DNA of 25,156 bases from UMGS1766 sp963660915 (GCA_963660915.1 CAVLAO010000025.1:1-25156); one strand, 5' to 3'. Counted from the first letter of the stretch, positions 15,512 to 24,337 are shown. The notes: generated by a model not told the origin, from the letters alone. Numbers and translations are program-made.

Positions 15512-16759
15512 TTAAAACTGAGGCAGCAGTGTCAGCAGATAATAATAGGGGATCAGGAACACGATAAACAATCCCAGAACGGGAATCGTCTTTTTGATGA
15601 TAGCGCCAAGACTGGTGTGAAAATGTTCCGCAATCAGGGTCAAGCATACATGGGTGGGAGAGACCTGCATGGCAATATAACTGCTGCACATCAATAAGAT
15701 CATTAAAGGAGTTCCGCCATTGGGCAGGGTCGCATAAGCCATTGGCATGCACATGGCAATGATGCCATTGGAACCGGCAATTACCGTGCCAATCAGGAAG
15801 ATCAGCGCAAACACAATCGGCATAGGCAGCGGGAGCTTCTGGAAAGCCTCGGGCAACAGGCTGATCACACCGCTTTCCTCCAGTATATTCTTGAAAAACA
15901 TGACTACTACGATGTTGCTCATGATGTTCCACTCGAAGGCGGACCGGATATAGGGAATGACGGACTTGATAGTGAGGCGGTTGATGAAGAAATACAGCAC
16001 AACCGAAACAGCGCAAGCCAGATACACCGGCATATTAAAGATCAAAATCAAAGCAACAATCAATCCAATTGACCAAAGGGATTGAAACAATTGAAGCCAG
16101 CGATGACCGACATGTTCTTCTTTTGGCAAACCGGTATCCTTCGGAATTTTGCGGATGTATACGAGATAGCCGATTACAAACAGCATGATTACAGGCAGTG
16201 CCATACAGATCAGGAATGAACTGGTGGCTACGCCGCCCAGGGACAAACCAAGAATGATGCTGGTGTAAGTAGGCAGACAGCTTTCGGAAATATGACGGAA
16301 GTAACTGGTGACAAAAGTTTGTTCTTCATCATCTAAGTAACCATCGGTGGCAGACTTTACCATGTCACCGGCAATGAAGGCGGCGGCGGGAGAAGGGAGC
16401 AAGCCGATGAGGACGGGAGCGACGGTGGCGTTGACGCGGCGGGAATTGAAAATGGCAGAAAGAGCCTCCTGCGCCTGATTTAAATGGTTCTTCTGCTGCA
16501 TCATGCGCTGCAGAAAGGTGATGAGGTAAGTGACAAGGCAAAGAGACAGAGTTTCTTCCCAGTTAAAAACAGTGTGAAAAGCCAATTGCCCTACCCGCAG
16601 CGGTGAGATCCGGAAAAAGATAACCGCGGCCAAGGTGCCGGTTAGAATGGCCACGGACAGGGACATCTTTCGCTTTTTCCCTTTGATTGTAGGCTTTAGA
16701 TTTAACATGATAATGATAACGGCAAATACAATTGCCAGGTAAAGCAAATCAAGTTGCAT
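15512..16759 (-). CDS. DUF401-family integral membrane permease
   Basis: 415 residues with about ten membrane segments. It matches the DUF401 (COG1906) family, whose transport substrate is not established: LPSPAAAFIAGDMV, RHISESCLPTY, AGSNGIIAMCMP and the late SPTHVCLTLIAEHF are family landmarks. Related ion-transporter-superfamily carriers move organic anions. ATG 16759 is chosen for its AGGAGA ribosome binding site (AGCAGGAGATAATATG); the frame remains open further upstream but without a site. The gene diverges from the flavoenzyme gene across a 276-base intergenic region, and the two may share regulation. I see no convincing -35 box; a TATGAT at 16802-16797 is the best -10 candidate. Confidence 0.85.
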   Translation of the reverse strand: MQLDLLYLAIVFAVIIIMLNLKPTIKGKKRKMSLSVAILTGTLAAVIFFRISPLRVGQLAFHTVFNWEETLSLCLVTYLITFLQRMMQQKNHLNQAQEALSAIFNSRRVNATVAPVLIGLLPSPAAAFIAGDMVKSATDGYLDDEEQTFVTSYFRHISESCLPTYTSIILGLSLGGVATSSFLICMALPVIMLFVIGYLVYIRKIPKDTGLPKEEHVGHRWLQLFQSLWSIGLIVALILIFNMPVYLACAVSVVLYFFINRLTIKSVIPYIRSAFEWNIMSNIVVVMFFKNILEESGVISLLPEAFQKLPLPMPIVFALIFLIGTVIAGSNGIIAMCMPMAYATLPNGGTPLMILLMCSSYIAMQVSPTHVCLTLIAEHFHTSLGAIIKKTIPVLGLFIVFLIPYYYLLTLLPQF

Positions 16760-16909
16760 ATTATCTCCTGCTTTCTGTTTCTTTTTCTTTTTCTCTATCA
16801 TAAAGCAGAAGTTTCGCGAAAAAAACAGCATTTGTTTTCTTTTATTATGCAGAAATTGACGTTGTAGAGTAAGAATTGATTGTCGCAAAACGAAGCTTAC
16901 ATCAAAAAA

Positions 16910-16945
16910 TGTGCAAATCTATGCAGATTTTGTCCATATTGCACA
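16910..16945. repeat. Nested inverted repeats, candidate operator between divergent genes
   Basis: TGTGCAA (16910-16916) and TTGCACA (16939-16945) form a perfect inverted repeat. Inside it AAATCT-ATGC-AGATTT (16915-16930) is another perfect inverted repeat. The pair lies just upstream of the flavoenzyme -35 box (16952), a usual place for an activator or repressor site. The 8-mer ATTGCACA recurs in the leader of the MFS transporter gene (21903-21910). Confidence 0.4.
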
Positions 16946-16951
16946 GAGACT

Positions 16952-16980
16952 TTGCATTTGAAATACACCATTGGTATAAT
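16952..16980 (+). promoter_or_regulatory. Sigma-A-type promoter of the flavoenzyme / desulfidase unit
   Basis: TTGCAT (16952-16957), a 17-base spacer and a perfect TATAAT (16975-16980) preceded by TGG (extended -10). The leader to ATG 17036 is about 50 bases and contains AGGAGG at 17022-17027. Confidence 0.75.
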
Positions 16981-17035
16981 AATTACAAAAGCTCCCCGGC
17001 TTTTCTCTATGCACACGCATCAGGAGGACATTTTT

Positions 17036-19006
17036 ATGTACGAAAGTAAATACCCTCATATTTTTTCACCCATAAAAATTGGAAACGTTGTGTTCAAAAA
17101 CCGTATTTGGTCAACACCCGGCGGCGCGCATCTTCTCTATGATCATCAACCGTATCCAAATGAGCATGCAGCGGACTATTATTACGCCAAGGCGCGCGGC
17201 GGAGCGGCCTGCGTAACTTATTCGGCGCAAAATATGGACTTCGAAATGCCCTATGATCCGGTTCACGCGGCGGAAAACATTCTAAAGTATGAAAGCCATC
17301 GTTTTTTCAGCGAGTTTACTGCGGGAATTCATGCCTGTGGGGCAAAAGTTTCGCTGGAACTGTTGGCATTTTGTTATCACGGACATGATCATCAGGGAAA
17401 TCTGGTCACTTACTCTGTCAATGGAGAGCCTATGGAGGATGGTACGCCTACCGTAAAATTCACCAGAGATGCCTTGACCGCAATTGCAAAGACTTATGGC
17501 GATGTGGCGGAAGCGGCCCTAAAGTGCGGTTTTGATATGCTGTGTATCCATGCCGGTCATGGACTTTGTATGAGTCAGTTCCTTTCAAAATTTGCCAATA
17601 AGCGGGAAGATGAGTTCGGTGGCTGCATGGCGAATCGCATGCGCTTTGTGGACATGGTATTGGACGAAATTCATGCCCGCGTGGGACGAAAACTGCTTAT
17701 AGAATTGCGGATCTCCGGTGATGAAATGTTCAAAGATCCGAACATGGGTTATAAGGTCGATGAATGCATTGAAATGATCAAGTATGTTCAGGACAAGATT
17801 GATATTGCCCATGTGTCCAACGGCATGTTTTTCTCCGGTACCGGAAACATCACTCACCCGACCGAATTCTTACCAGAGGGTGTAAATGCCTATTTGGCCA
17901 AGGCAGTGAAATCGTGTCCGGACATTCATATCCCCGTTTTGACGCTTGGCGCATTTCAAAATCCGGACAAAGTGGAAGAAGCACTTGCAGATGGGACTGC
18001 GGATATTGTTGGTATGACGCGGGGACTGATTTCCGATGCGGCTCGTGTGAATAAGTGGAGAGATGGCAGGGAAGAGGATTGCATCCCCTGTATTCGTTGT
18101 CTGCACTGTCTGGATTACAGCCGCGCACCGATCTTCGCCTGTTCTGTCAATCCGACGGTCGGCCGTGAATCACGACTGCCGTTCTTCTGCGAGCCTGTGG
18201 GAGAGAAGAAAAAGGTTGTCATTGTCGGCGGTGGACCGGCCGGCATGCAGGCGGCAATTCAATGCGCAGATCGAGGACACGAGGTCACAATTGTGGATCG
18301 AGCGGCGGAATTGGGAGGCAAGTTGGTTTTTTCCAAGCAGGTTTCCTTTAAGTCCTGTCTGGCCGCCTTTCTGAATTACCTGATTACTCAGGTGGAGAAG
18401 AAAGGCATTACAGTTCTGCTGAACACGGAGGCAACACCTGAGTCGATTGCCGCAATGAATGCAGATGTAGTGCTTTCTGCAGTTGGTGCAGACGCAGTTG
18501 TTCCACCAATTCCCGGTGCAGATGGAAAAAATGTTGTCACTGCAGAACAGGCCTATGACTTGGTTCGAGCCGGTAAGAATTTGGGAACTGTGGCTGTATT
18601 GGGCGGAGGTCTGGTTGGCTGCGAAACCGCGCTACACTTGACTTTGGACAAGGGTTATGCGGGCAAGGTTACCTTGGTTGAAATGACAGACACAGTGGCA
18701 GCGGATGAAATGCATTTGACGCAGGAAGCAATGCTGGATCGAATGAACGAGACGATGACCTTCCATACCAATGCAATTTGCACTGAAATTACGGAGCAGG
18801 GACTGACGTATAAGGACGCCGAGGGTGAATTACATCAAGTTCCGGCAGATACTGTCATTATTGCGGCAGGTATGAAGCCTCGCCTGGATGAGGCAATGTC
18901 GTTTGCCGGCTGCGCTCGGGAATGGGAACAGATCGGCGACTGTATTGTTCCGTCGAATGTGCGCAATGCTGTTCGTACGGGCTACGATGCGGCAAACCGT
19001 ATTTAA
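17036..19006 (+). CDS. OYE/FadH-type NAD(P)H:flavin oxidoreductase with 4Fe-4S cluster (enoate reductase-like)
   Basis: 656 residues in the three-domain layout of 2,4-dienoyl-CoA reductase, 2-enoate reductase and bile-acid BaiCD/BaiH enzymes. An FMN TIM barrel (about 8-345) contains HAGHGLCMSQFLSKFANKR (172-190) with the substrate-binding His pair. A cysteine cluster (Cys349, 352, 355, 358 and 369) binds 4Fe-4S. An FAD domain has GGGPAG (398-403) and an NAD(P)H fold has GGGLVG (523-528). Such enzymes reduce activated C=C bonds using NAD(P)H; the substrate here is unknown. ATG 17036 follows AGGAGG; the frame is open upstream through the promoter and is not coding there. A desulfidase-family gene follows 74 bases later. 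Confidence 0.93.
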   Translation: MYESKYPHIFSPIKIGNVVFKNRIWSTPGGAHLLYDHQPYPNEHAADYYYAKARGGAACVTYSAQNMDFEMPYDPVHAAENILKYESHRFFSEFTAGIHACGAKVSLELLAFCYHGHDHQGNLVTYSVNGEPMEDGTPTVKFTRDALTAIAKTYGDVAEAALKCGFDMLCIHAGHGLCMSQFLSKFANKREDEFGGCMANRMRFVDMVLDEIHARVGRKLLIELRISGDEMFKDPNMGYKVDECIEMIKYVQDKIDIAHVSNGMFFSGTGNITHPTEFLPEGVNAYLAKAVKSCPDIHIPVLTLGAFQNPDKVEEALADGTADIVGMTRGLISDAARVNKWRDGREEDCIPCIRCLHCLDYSRAPIFACSVNPTVGRESRLPFFCEPVGEKKKVVIVGGGPAGMQAAIQCADRGHEVTIVDRAAELGGKLVFSKQVSFKSCLAAFLNYLITQVEKKGITVLLNTEATPESIAAMNADVVLSAVGADAVVPPIPGADGKNVVTAEQAYDLVRAGKNLGTVAVLGGGLVGCETALHLTLDKGYAGKVTLVEMTDTVAADEMHLTQEAMLDRMNETMTFHTNAICTEITEQGLTYKDAEGELHQVPADTVIIAAGMKPRLDEAMSFAGCAREWEQIGDCIVPSNVRNAVRTGYDAANRI

Positions 19007-19017
19007 CTACTAAAAAA

Positions 19018-19053
19018 GGGCAGGGGGATTTGCTGCGGCAGTTCCCTCTGCCC
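19018..19053 (+). terminator. Intercistronic hairpin, possible partial terminator
   Basis: GGGCAGGGGGA (19018-19028) pairs with TCCCTCTGCCC (19043-19053) over 11 bp with one G-U pair and a 14-base loop, followed by ATTTTG. The short T tract suggests leaky termination or mRNA processing between the flavoenzyme and the desulfidase-family gene. Confidence 0.5.
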
Positions 19054-19080
19054 ATTTTGTGGGGAACAGGAGAAAATCAG

Positions 19081-20364
19081 ATGGAAGAAAGATTATACCG
19101 TGCCTATGTTTCAATTCTAGAGGAAGAACTTATACCGGCGATGGGATGTACAGAACCGATTGCCGTGGCATATTGTGCAGCGTGGGCGAAAAAAACGCTA
19201 GGCTGCATGCCGGAACGGGTTGCAGTGCATGCCAGCGCGAATATTATCAAAAATGTAAAAAGTGTCATTGTTCCAAATACCGGTGGGCAAAGGGGAATTG
19301 CCGCCGCGGCAGCAGCCGGTATTGTGTCCGGTCGTACAGATGCCGAGTTGCAGGTATTAGCGCAGTTGGATAAGGTGCAGATCGACGCGATAAAAACGCT
19401 GTTGGACAAAGTGCCCTTTACGGTAGAACGATCCGACAATGATTTTATTTTTGATATTCAGGTGGAACTGTCTGGAGAAGGCCATACAGCATTTGCACAG
19501 ATTTCCGGGCATCATACCAATCTGATCGAATTACGGCGTGATGGCGAAGTGATGCTGCATCGGGATTATACGGAACAGGGAGACGCGCATACCACAGATC
19601 GTACTTTGCTTAGCGTGGAGGAGATTGTAAACTTTGCGGATTGTTTGCGCATTGATGACGTTCGGGAGGTAATCGGCCGACAGATCTCCTACAACCGTGC
19701 GATTGCAGAGGAAGGGCTGCGGGGGGATTACGGAGCGAATATAGGTAGCATTTTGCTGAAATCCTACGGAAACAGCGTCCATAATCGAGCGAAGGCTTAT
19801 GCGGCAGCAGGCTCGGATGGGCGTATGAATGGATGCGAATTGCCGGTTGTGATCAATTCCGGCAGCGGAAATCAGGGGTTGACTGCTTCTTTGCCGGTAA
19901 TCATATATGCAGAGGAGTTAAAGGTTTCGGAGGAATTGCTCTTCAAGGCTTTGGTAATCTCAAATCTGGTGACAATTCATCTGAAAACGGGAATTGGTCG
20001 CTTGTCTGCTTATTGCGGTGCGACCAGTGCCGGCTGCGGTGCAGCGGCAGGTATTACGTATTTGTACGGCGGAGGGTATCGTGAAATTGCCCACACGATC
20101 GTCAATGCGATTGCAATCGATTCCGGCATGATCTGTGACGGTGCAAAGGCCAGCTGTGCTGCAAAGATTGCTTCGGCGGTGGAGGCAGGGTTGCTCGGAA
20201 TGCAAATGCAAATGCACGGCAGCCAATTTTATGGCGGCGATGGTATCGTGGTCAAGGGAGTAGAGAACACGATTCGCAATATCGGCACACTGGCCAGTGT
20301 CGGTATGCGGGAGACCGATCGGACGATTATTCATCTGATGACGAGTGAAAATAATCAAATATAA
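19081..20364 (+). CDS. L-cysteine desulfidase / UPF0597 family [4Fe-4S] lyase
   Basis: 427 residues, cytoplasmic. Family members (archaeal CdsB, E. coli CyuA/YhaM) split L-cysteine to pyruvate, ammonia and sulfide; the fold is related to the serine dehydratase alpha chain. The motif MGCTEPIAVA (21-30) carries Cys23, the likely active-site Cys. Cys312 (YCGATSAGC), Cys352 and Cys359 (ICDGAKASC) are the expected cluster ligands. The 40- and 7-residue spacings fit the archaeal enzyme as I recall it. ATG 19081 follows CAGGAGA at 7 bases; the open frame upstream overlaps the previous gene and is not family-like. Substrate could be cysteine, serine or another beta-substituted amino acid. Confidence 0.9.
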   Translation: MEERLYRAYVSILEEELIPAMGCTEPIAVAYCAAWAKKTLGCMPERVAVHASANIIKNVKSVIVPNTGGQRGIAAAAAAGIVSGRTDAELQVLAQLDKVQIDAIKTLLDKVPFTVERSDNDFIFDIQVELSGEGHTAFAQISGHHTNLIELRRDGEVMLHRDYTEQGDAHTTDRTLLSVEEIVNFADCLRIDDVREVIGRQISYNRAIAEEGLRGDYGANIGSILLKSYGNSVHNRAKAYAAAGSDGRMNGCELPVVINSGSGNQGLTASLPVIIYAEELKVSEELLFKALVISNLVTIHLKTGIGRLSAYCGATSAGCGAAAGITYLYGGGYREIAHTIVNAIAIDSGMICDGAKASCAAKIASAVEAGLLGMQMQMHGSQFYGGDGIVVKGVENTIRNIGTLASVGMRETDRTIIHLMTSENNQI

Positions 20365-20417
20365 GAGCGAGTTCGCGGAAGGGTAAAATCTGCGATGAAT
20401 TTATGTAGCGAAAGAAG

Positions 20418-20455
20418 AAGGATCATCCGATCAAATGACCGGATGATCCTTTTGT
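20418..20455. terminator. Terminator between the desulfidase-family gene and the convergent MFS gene
   Basis: AAGGATCATCCG (20418-20429) pairs perfectly with CGGATGATCCTT (20440-20451), followed by TTGTG on + and by TTCTTCTTTC on -. It probably serves both strands. Confidence 0.85.
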
Positions 20456-20482
20456 GATAGATTGAGATAAAAGAAAACGGAA

Positions 20483-21823
20483 TTAGTGCTTCTTTTCGCC
20501 AACAACTGCTGCATCTTTCAGGGCGTTACGTTCCGGATCATAGGACTTCTTCAGGAACAGGAAGGCAAAGAAGGAGATAGCAGATGCAATCATACAGATG
20601 ACATACACAGGTTTGAAAGAGCCGGTAACTTCCTGGATCTTTGTAAATATCCACATGGCGGGGCAGGAGATGATGACGCTCAGCGGGCTGATAACCTTGT
20701 TGGCATGCATAAACTGCTTACGGCCATAGACATATCCAAATACGGAGGGAGTCAGATTGGGGATACCGCCGGTGGCAAAGGCGATGCCGACCACAGCAAT
20801 ATAGATGAGTGGCTGGAGATGCGTTACGACGGCCAGCAACATGGAACCGGACATAATGAAATAAGCCAAGGACAGACCACGGCAGGCAATGGGCGTGCCA
20901 AATTTATCATCAATAACGCCCCACAGGAAGGAGATGACAATACCCAGCAGGGAAGCAAAGGTCAGATACCAGACGGAAGTCGTGGGAGGCACATTGAACT
21001 CCAGCATCATGACGACCACGAACAGGCTCATGAAACCGCCCATAACCCACAGCCAGCCGGAAGTGCCGATAGTGACCATCCACATCTCGGGGTTCTTCAA
21101 CAATTTGCCGACGCTCCACATGGATGGCTCGGGCTTTGTCAGAACTTCAATTTCCTCTTTGGAACGGATCAGGCCATCAGGATACAGGCCAAGCTCATCG
21201 GGACGGGTGCGGGTAGTGAACATGAAAATAACACCAAGCACGATGATGATGATGCCGAGGACCGTCCAAATAGTGGAGAAATTATACACGCCACCGGCAG
21301 CGGGATCAACGCCCGGATTGGTCAGGGCGACCATGTGGATCAGGAAATTCGGGAAGAAGGCTGTGCCCAGAGGGGCAGCCATGGTATAAATGCCCATGAC
21401 TTTGCCGCGGGTAGAAATATACCAGTTAGTGACTACGCCCTGTACTGCCAGGATCAACACACGGCCGGCCATGTTATTGATAATCATGGCGATAAAGAAC
21501 AGTGGGAAATTTGTTCCGGCGGAGAAGCCGATCAGAATTGTACATACGCCGACAATCACAGTAGACGACATCAGTACCTTGCGGTTATCTGCTTTCGAGA
21601 GCAGAATTGCGGCGAAATACAACAGCGGAATGGCGATATAGCCGGCAATTGTAGTGGGCAGGGTCATATTGGAGCGTGTCCAGACTGTGCCGTCAACGGC
21701 AAGATAGGTGTAATAGGAGTTGTAGATGTCCGAAAGCATCTCAGAATAGATGAACTGGGAAATGAATGCTGTGATGATCAGCATCAAGTTCCATTTTTTA
21801 AACTCAGGCTGCCTTTGTAACAT
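20483..21823 (-). CDS. Major facilitator superfamily transporter, OFA (oxalate/formate antiporter)-like
   Basis: 446 residues with 12 predicted membrane segments in two halves. The central cytoplasmic loop has TRTRPDELGLYPDG, common in OFA-like and related carboxylate MFS carriers. WYISTRGKVMGIYTMAAPLG (about 143-162) is the fourth-segment region with the conserved Arg-Gly. It is probably an organic anion or amino-acid-product transporter in the cytoplasmic membrane; the substrate is not predictable. ATG 21823 is preceded by AAAGAGGG. It has its own promoter and a leader of about 115 bases, downstream of the regulator gene on the same strand. Confidence 0.85.
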   Translation of the reverse strand: MLQRQPEFKKWNLMLIITAFISQFIYSEMLSDIYNSYYTYLAVDGTVWTRSNMTLPTTIAGYIAIPLLYFAAILLSKADNRKVLMSSTVIVGVCTILIGFSAGTNFPLFFIAMIINNMAGRVLILAVQGVVTNWYISTRGKVMGIYTMAAPLGTAFFPNFLIHMVALTNPGVDPAAGGVYNFSTIWTVLGIIIIVLGVIFMFTTRTRPDELGLYPDGLIRSKEEIEVLTKPEPSMWSVGKLLKNPEMWMVTIGTSGWLWVMGGFMSLFVVVMMLEFNVPPTTSVWYLTFASLLGIVISFLWGVIDDKFGTPIACRGLSLAYFIMSGSMLLAVVTHLQPLIYIAVVGIAFATGGIPNLTPSVFGYVYGRKQFMHANKVISPLSVIISCPAMWIFTKIQEVTGSFKPVYVICMIASAISFFAFLFLKKSYDPERNALKDAAVVGEKKH

Positions 21824-21945
21824 GATAGATCCCTCTTTCTTTTCTTCTGATTCAGCGCTGCAGAACTTTCAATAAAAGCTCCCCTAAACTTTCTTGCTGC
21901 ACATTGCACAACAACTCGTGAAAGATCTGGCGCTTATCTGTGATT

Positions 21946-21974
21946 AGTGTATAAAGAGGGCTGCTTTCTGTCAA
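21946..21974 (-). promoter_or_regulatory. Sigma-A-type promoter of the MFS transporter gene
   Basis: On the - strand a perfect -35 TTGACA (21974-21969) is followed after 17 bases by TACACT (21951-21946); TATACA two bases upstream of it is an alternative -10. The predicted start near 21939 leaves a leader of about 115 bases containing TGTGCAAT (21910-21903). Confidence 0.6.
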
Positions 21975-22028
21975 TCCGTTTCGATCGCTTGGACAAGACT
22001 TGCGTACTTTATGGCATTTTTTGCGGGT

Positions 22029-23090
22029 TTATTTTCTTCCTCCTTGCTTGCGATATTGAGCGGGAGTTAATTTCGTATAAGCTTTAAATAATCGAGCAAA
22101 GGAATTTGCCTCAGGGTAGCCGACGGTATGGGCAATTTCAGAAATCGGACGGTCTGTGCTGACCAAAAGAAGCTTTGCCTGCTCAACGCGGCGCAATGCC
22201 AGATATTCGCTGAATTTTTGACCGGTTTTCGCTCGAAATAGACGGCTGAAGTAGGTGCTGCTGATGAATAGTTCATTAGAAATTCGTTTCAGTGACAGTT
22301 CCTCACCTAAATGCTCGTCAACAAAGCGAAGAACATCCTGGATTTGATGGTATCCCTGATCGCGGGCAAAACGATTGAATATGGCGGAACTTTGGGTGAC
22401 AAACTGTTCCATTGAGGAGTGAAGTTCCTGGATGTGATTGTGGCGGGACACATATTTGATGAATTCCTGATAGATGGTAATGAGATCTTCCGGAACATGA
22501 TCAATGTCATCCGGCAGGTGTACCACCTGTGTGGCAATATCCATCAAAAGAATGCATTGCTCAGCGTAACCCTGCGGTTCGGTTGCACGAAAAATATTGT
22601 TTAAAAAATCCAGTGCATCCGCCTGCAGTCCCTGGTGAATGAGCTGCACCAGTTCACTGTTGGCCTGTGCATTGTGACCGATAGAAAGCGGGGAAAAACA
22701 AGTGCCGTCGTCCGGACTGGTACCGCAGAGTTGATCTAAAGCAGTCAGCAGTTCCGGCCAATGAATGGGCTTGTATAGATAGTCGCTTACGCCGGCGCGC
22801 AGAGCAATTCGCATATGCTCCTGCACAGCTGAGGAGGTGACAGCGATCAGTTTCAGAGATGGATAAAGAGAATGCAGACGGCTGAGATTGACCTGGATCT
22901 GCAGAAGCTGAGAGCCGAAAATAAGCGGTTCCAGCAATAGAATGTCAGGCTGACGTTCTTGCAGCAGGCGGTCGCCATCGGAAGGAAGATAAGCTTGTCC
23001 ACAGTAGGTTAAAGAAGGACGTTCCCGCTGCAGGATATCTTCTACGGCTTTGCCGGTTGAGGGGTAGCGATCCAGAACAGCGATTTTCAT
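22029..23090 (-). CDS. AraC-type transcription regulator with degenerate receiver domain (YesN-like)
   Basis: 353 residues. An N-terminal receiver-like domain (1-120) keeps Thr85 (AVTSS) and Lys107 (YKPI), but the phospho-accepting Asp position is Glu54 (ILLLEPL) and one residue of the acidic pair is Leu (VLDR). A linker (about 121-250) leads to a C-terminal AraC double helix-turn-helix (about 252-350), with SLKRISNELFISSTYFSRLF and PISEIAHTVGYPEANSFARLF. It should bind DNA as an activator, perhaps permanently in the active state. Its ATG overlaps the sensor gene's stop (ATGA), so the two are translationally coupled. Likely targets are the adjacent transporter and flavoenzyme promoters. Confidence 0.92.
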   Translation of the reverse strand: MKIAVLDRYPSTGKAVEDILQRERPSLTYCGQAYLPSDGDRLLQERQPDILLLEPLIFGSQLLQIQVNLSRLHSLYPSLKLIAVTSSAVQEHMRIALRAGVSDYLYKPIHWPELLTALDQLCGTSPDDGTCFSPLSIGHNAQANSELVQLIHQGLQADALDFLNNIFRATEPQGYAEQCILLMDIATQVVHLPDDIDHVPEDLITIYQEFIKYVSRHNHIQELHSSMEQFVTQSSAIFNRFARDQGYHQIQDVLRFVDEHLGEELSLKRISNELFISSTYFSRLFRAKTGQKFSEYLALRRVEQAKLLLVSTDRPISEIAHTVGYPEANSFARLFKAYTKLTPAQYRKQGGRK

Positions 23091-24337
23091 GTAGGTTCAA
23101 CCTCCTCCAGAGGAAGGTAAAGTACCAACTCAGTGAGCCAATCCGGTTGACAGTTGCAATCCCATCGCACACCGGAACCGTAATGCTGCCTCTGTTCGTC
23201 AATGAGTTCCTTGAACACCAGACCCTCCAAATCTCCAGAGGGGAAACGAAGCTGGCGAAATTGCTGTACCAAGGAAGAGGTCATGATGCAGACGTCGATA
23301 CTTGCCTTTAAAGCCAATGTGTTTTCCTGAGTAGACAGGGAAATTGTAATTGTGTATTGCTCCCTGGATACTTTTTGTGAAAGCATTTCACGCAGCAGTA
23401 TATCGATCAAGGTGCCGAAGGGCAGTTGCATCAAAATCAGATCCGGATTGCAGGACGGATCGATTGCGGATTGAAACTGGATTCTTCCATCGTACATGCT
23501 GCGAAGCAAATGAAAGTAACGATTCAGGTCATCGATTTCCTGCCCTAGTAGCACCATATCGTAGGGATGACGGACTTTTTGACCGACAATGGCAAGATCC
23601 TGCAGTAATTCTGCCATCTCATCGTTGTGGTCCAGTGAGGCCAGTGCACTTATATGCCCCATTGCATCGAAAAGAAACTGATCCTGCACACGGTTTTCCA
23701 GAAGTTTGTAGGCCGTTTTTGTCCGCTTCTTTTCCTGTTGTTCCTGAATATTTGCCTTTGTCAACAGTTCCAGACTTTTACTTTGTAAGTCAATCAGGGT
23801 TTGCGTGTGCTCATTTAGCCGCGTGAGGTGTTCAATCATAACCAGAAGCATACGGCTGAATTCTTGAATGCGCTCTTGTGGAAAAAACGGATTTACGTCA
23901 AATTTGGCATAAAGTTCAGGATAGGTTGTTTTCAAATTGCTGCTCGGCAACAGGGAATCCAATGCCTGCATTGCTTCCGGTTCCATGCGATAGCCGCTGA
24001 AGAGCAGGCAGCCGATCAAAACATCCCCCTGCAAAATCGGGAGCATGGTAGAAACCAGCCCCATATGACATAGATAGCTATATGGCGCGTGCGTCTTTTG
24101 CAGCGTTTCAATTCCCCGCATGGTGCAGATACGGCATTTTGTTTCCAGGGAATTATTGAAGACATAATCACAAAATTCTCCCCGTCCATGTATTGTGCCA
24201 ACACTGTTTCCATTCAGATCGCACACGCTCAGCCGCATTCCGGTGTTTCCGAAGAGAGAAACCAGCAGCTCACTCAGCGCTTCTCGGTATTCCGTTGCGT
24301 CCAGCAGCGGAGAAAGTGCAGATGATTTTTCCACCAT
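23087..24337 (-). CDS. PocR-domain sensor with degenerate LytS-like kinase region
   Basis: 416 residues from ATG 24337, soluble, with no membrane segment. A PocR sensory domain (about 10-150) shows Cys56, Cys68, Cys71 and the YLCHMGL motif with Cys90. PocR domains bind small organic ligands. A coiled coil follows (about 172-215), then a LytS/YpdA-like kinase region. The phosphorylation motif, usually NPHFLFN, reads QDQFLFD, so Gln220 replaces His. The N-box (usually LVENAIKHG) and DNGxG boxes are not recognisable in LPFGTLIDILLREML and beyond. A TTG 45 bases further upstream is possible but has no ribosome binding site; GGAG 14 bases before ATG 24337 is weak. It probably passes its signal to the coupled regulator without ATP. 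Confidence 0.88.
   Translation of the reverse strand: MVEKSSALSPLLDATEYREALSELLVSLFGNTGMRLSVCDLNGNSVGTIHGRGEFCDYVFNNSLETKCRICTMRGIETLQKTHAPYSYLCHMGLVSTMLPILQGDVLIGCLLFSGYRMEPEAMQALDSLLPSSNLKTTYPELYAKFDVNPFFPQERIQEFSRMLLVMIEHLTRLNEHTQTLIDLQSKSLELLTKANIQEQQEKKRTKTAYKLLENRVQDQFLFDAMGHISALASLDHNDEMAELLQDLAIVGQKVRHPYDMVLLGQEIDDLNRYFHLLRSMYDGRIQFQSAIDPSCNPDLILMQLPFGTLIDILLREMLSQKVSREQYTITISLSTQENTLALKASIDVCIMTSSLVQQFRQLRFPSGDLEGLVFKELIDEQRQHYGSGVRWDCNCQPDWLTELVLYLPLEEVEPT

Noticed and set aside
18922..19080. N-terminal extension of the desulfidase-family protein.
   Set aside because: It overlaps the preceding gene and an RNA hairpin and is unlike the family; ATG 19081 has a good ribosome binding site.
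20486..21820. A 444-codon open frame on the + strand, antisense to almost the whole MFS gene.
   Set aside because: Its codons lie exactly in register with the sense codons, so membrane NTN codons become NAN codons; the product is rich in Asp, His, Asn and Gln. It stays open because the sense gene avoids TTA, CTA and TCA. No family features are visible.
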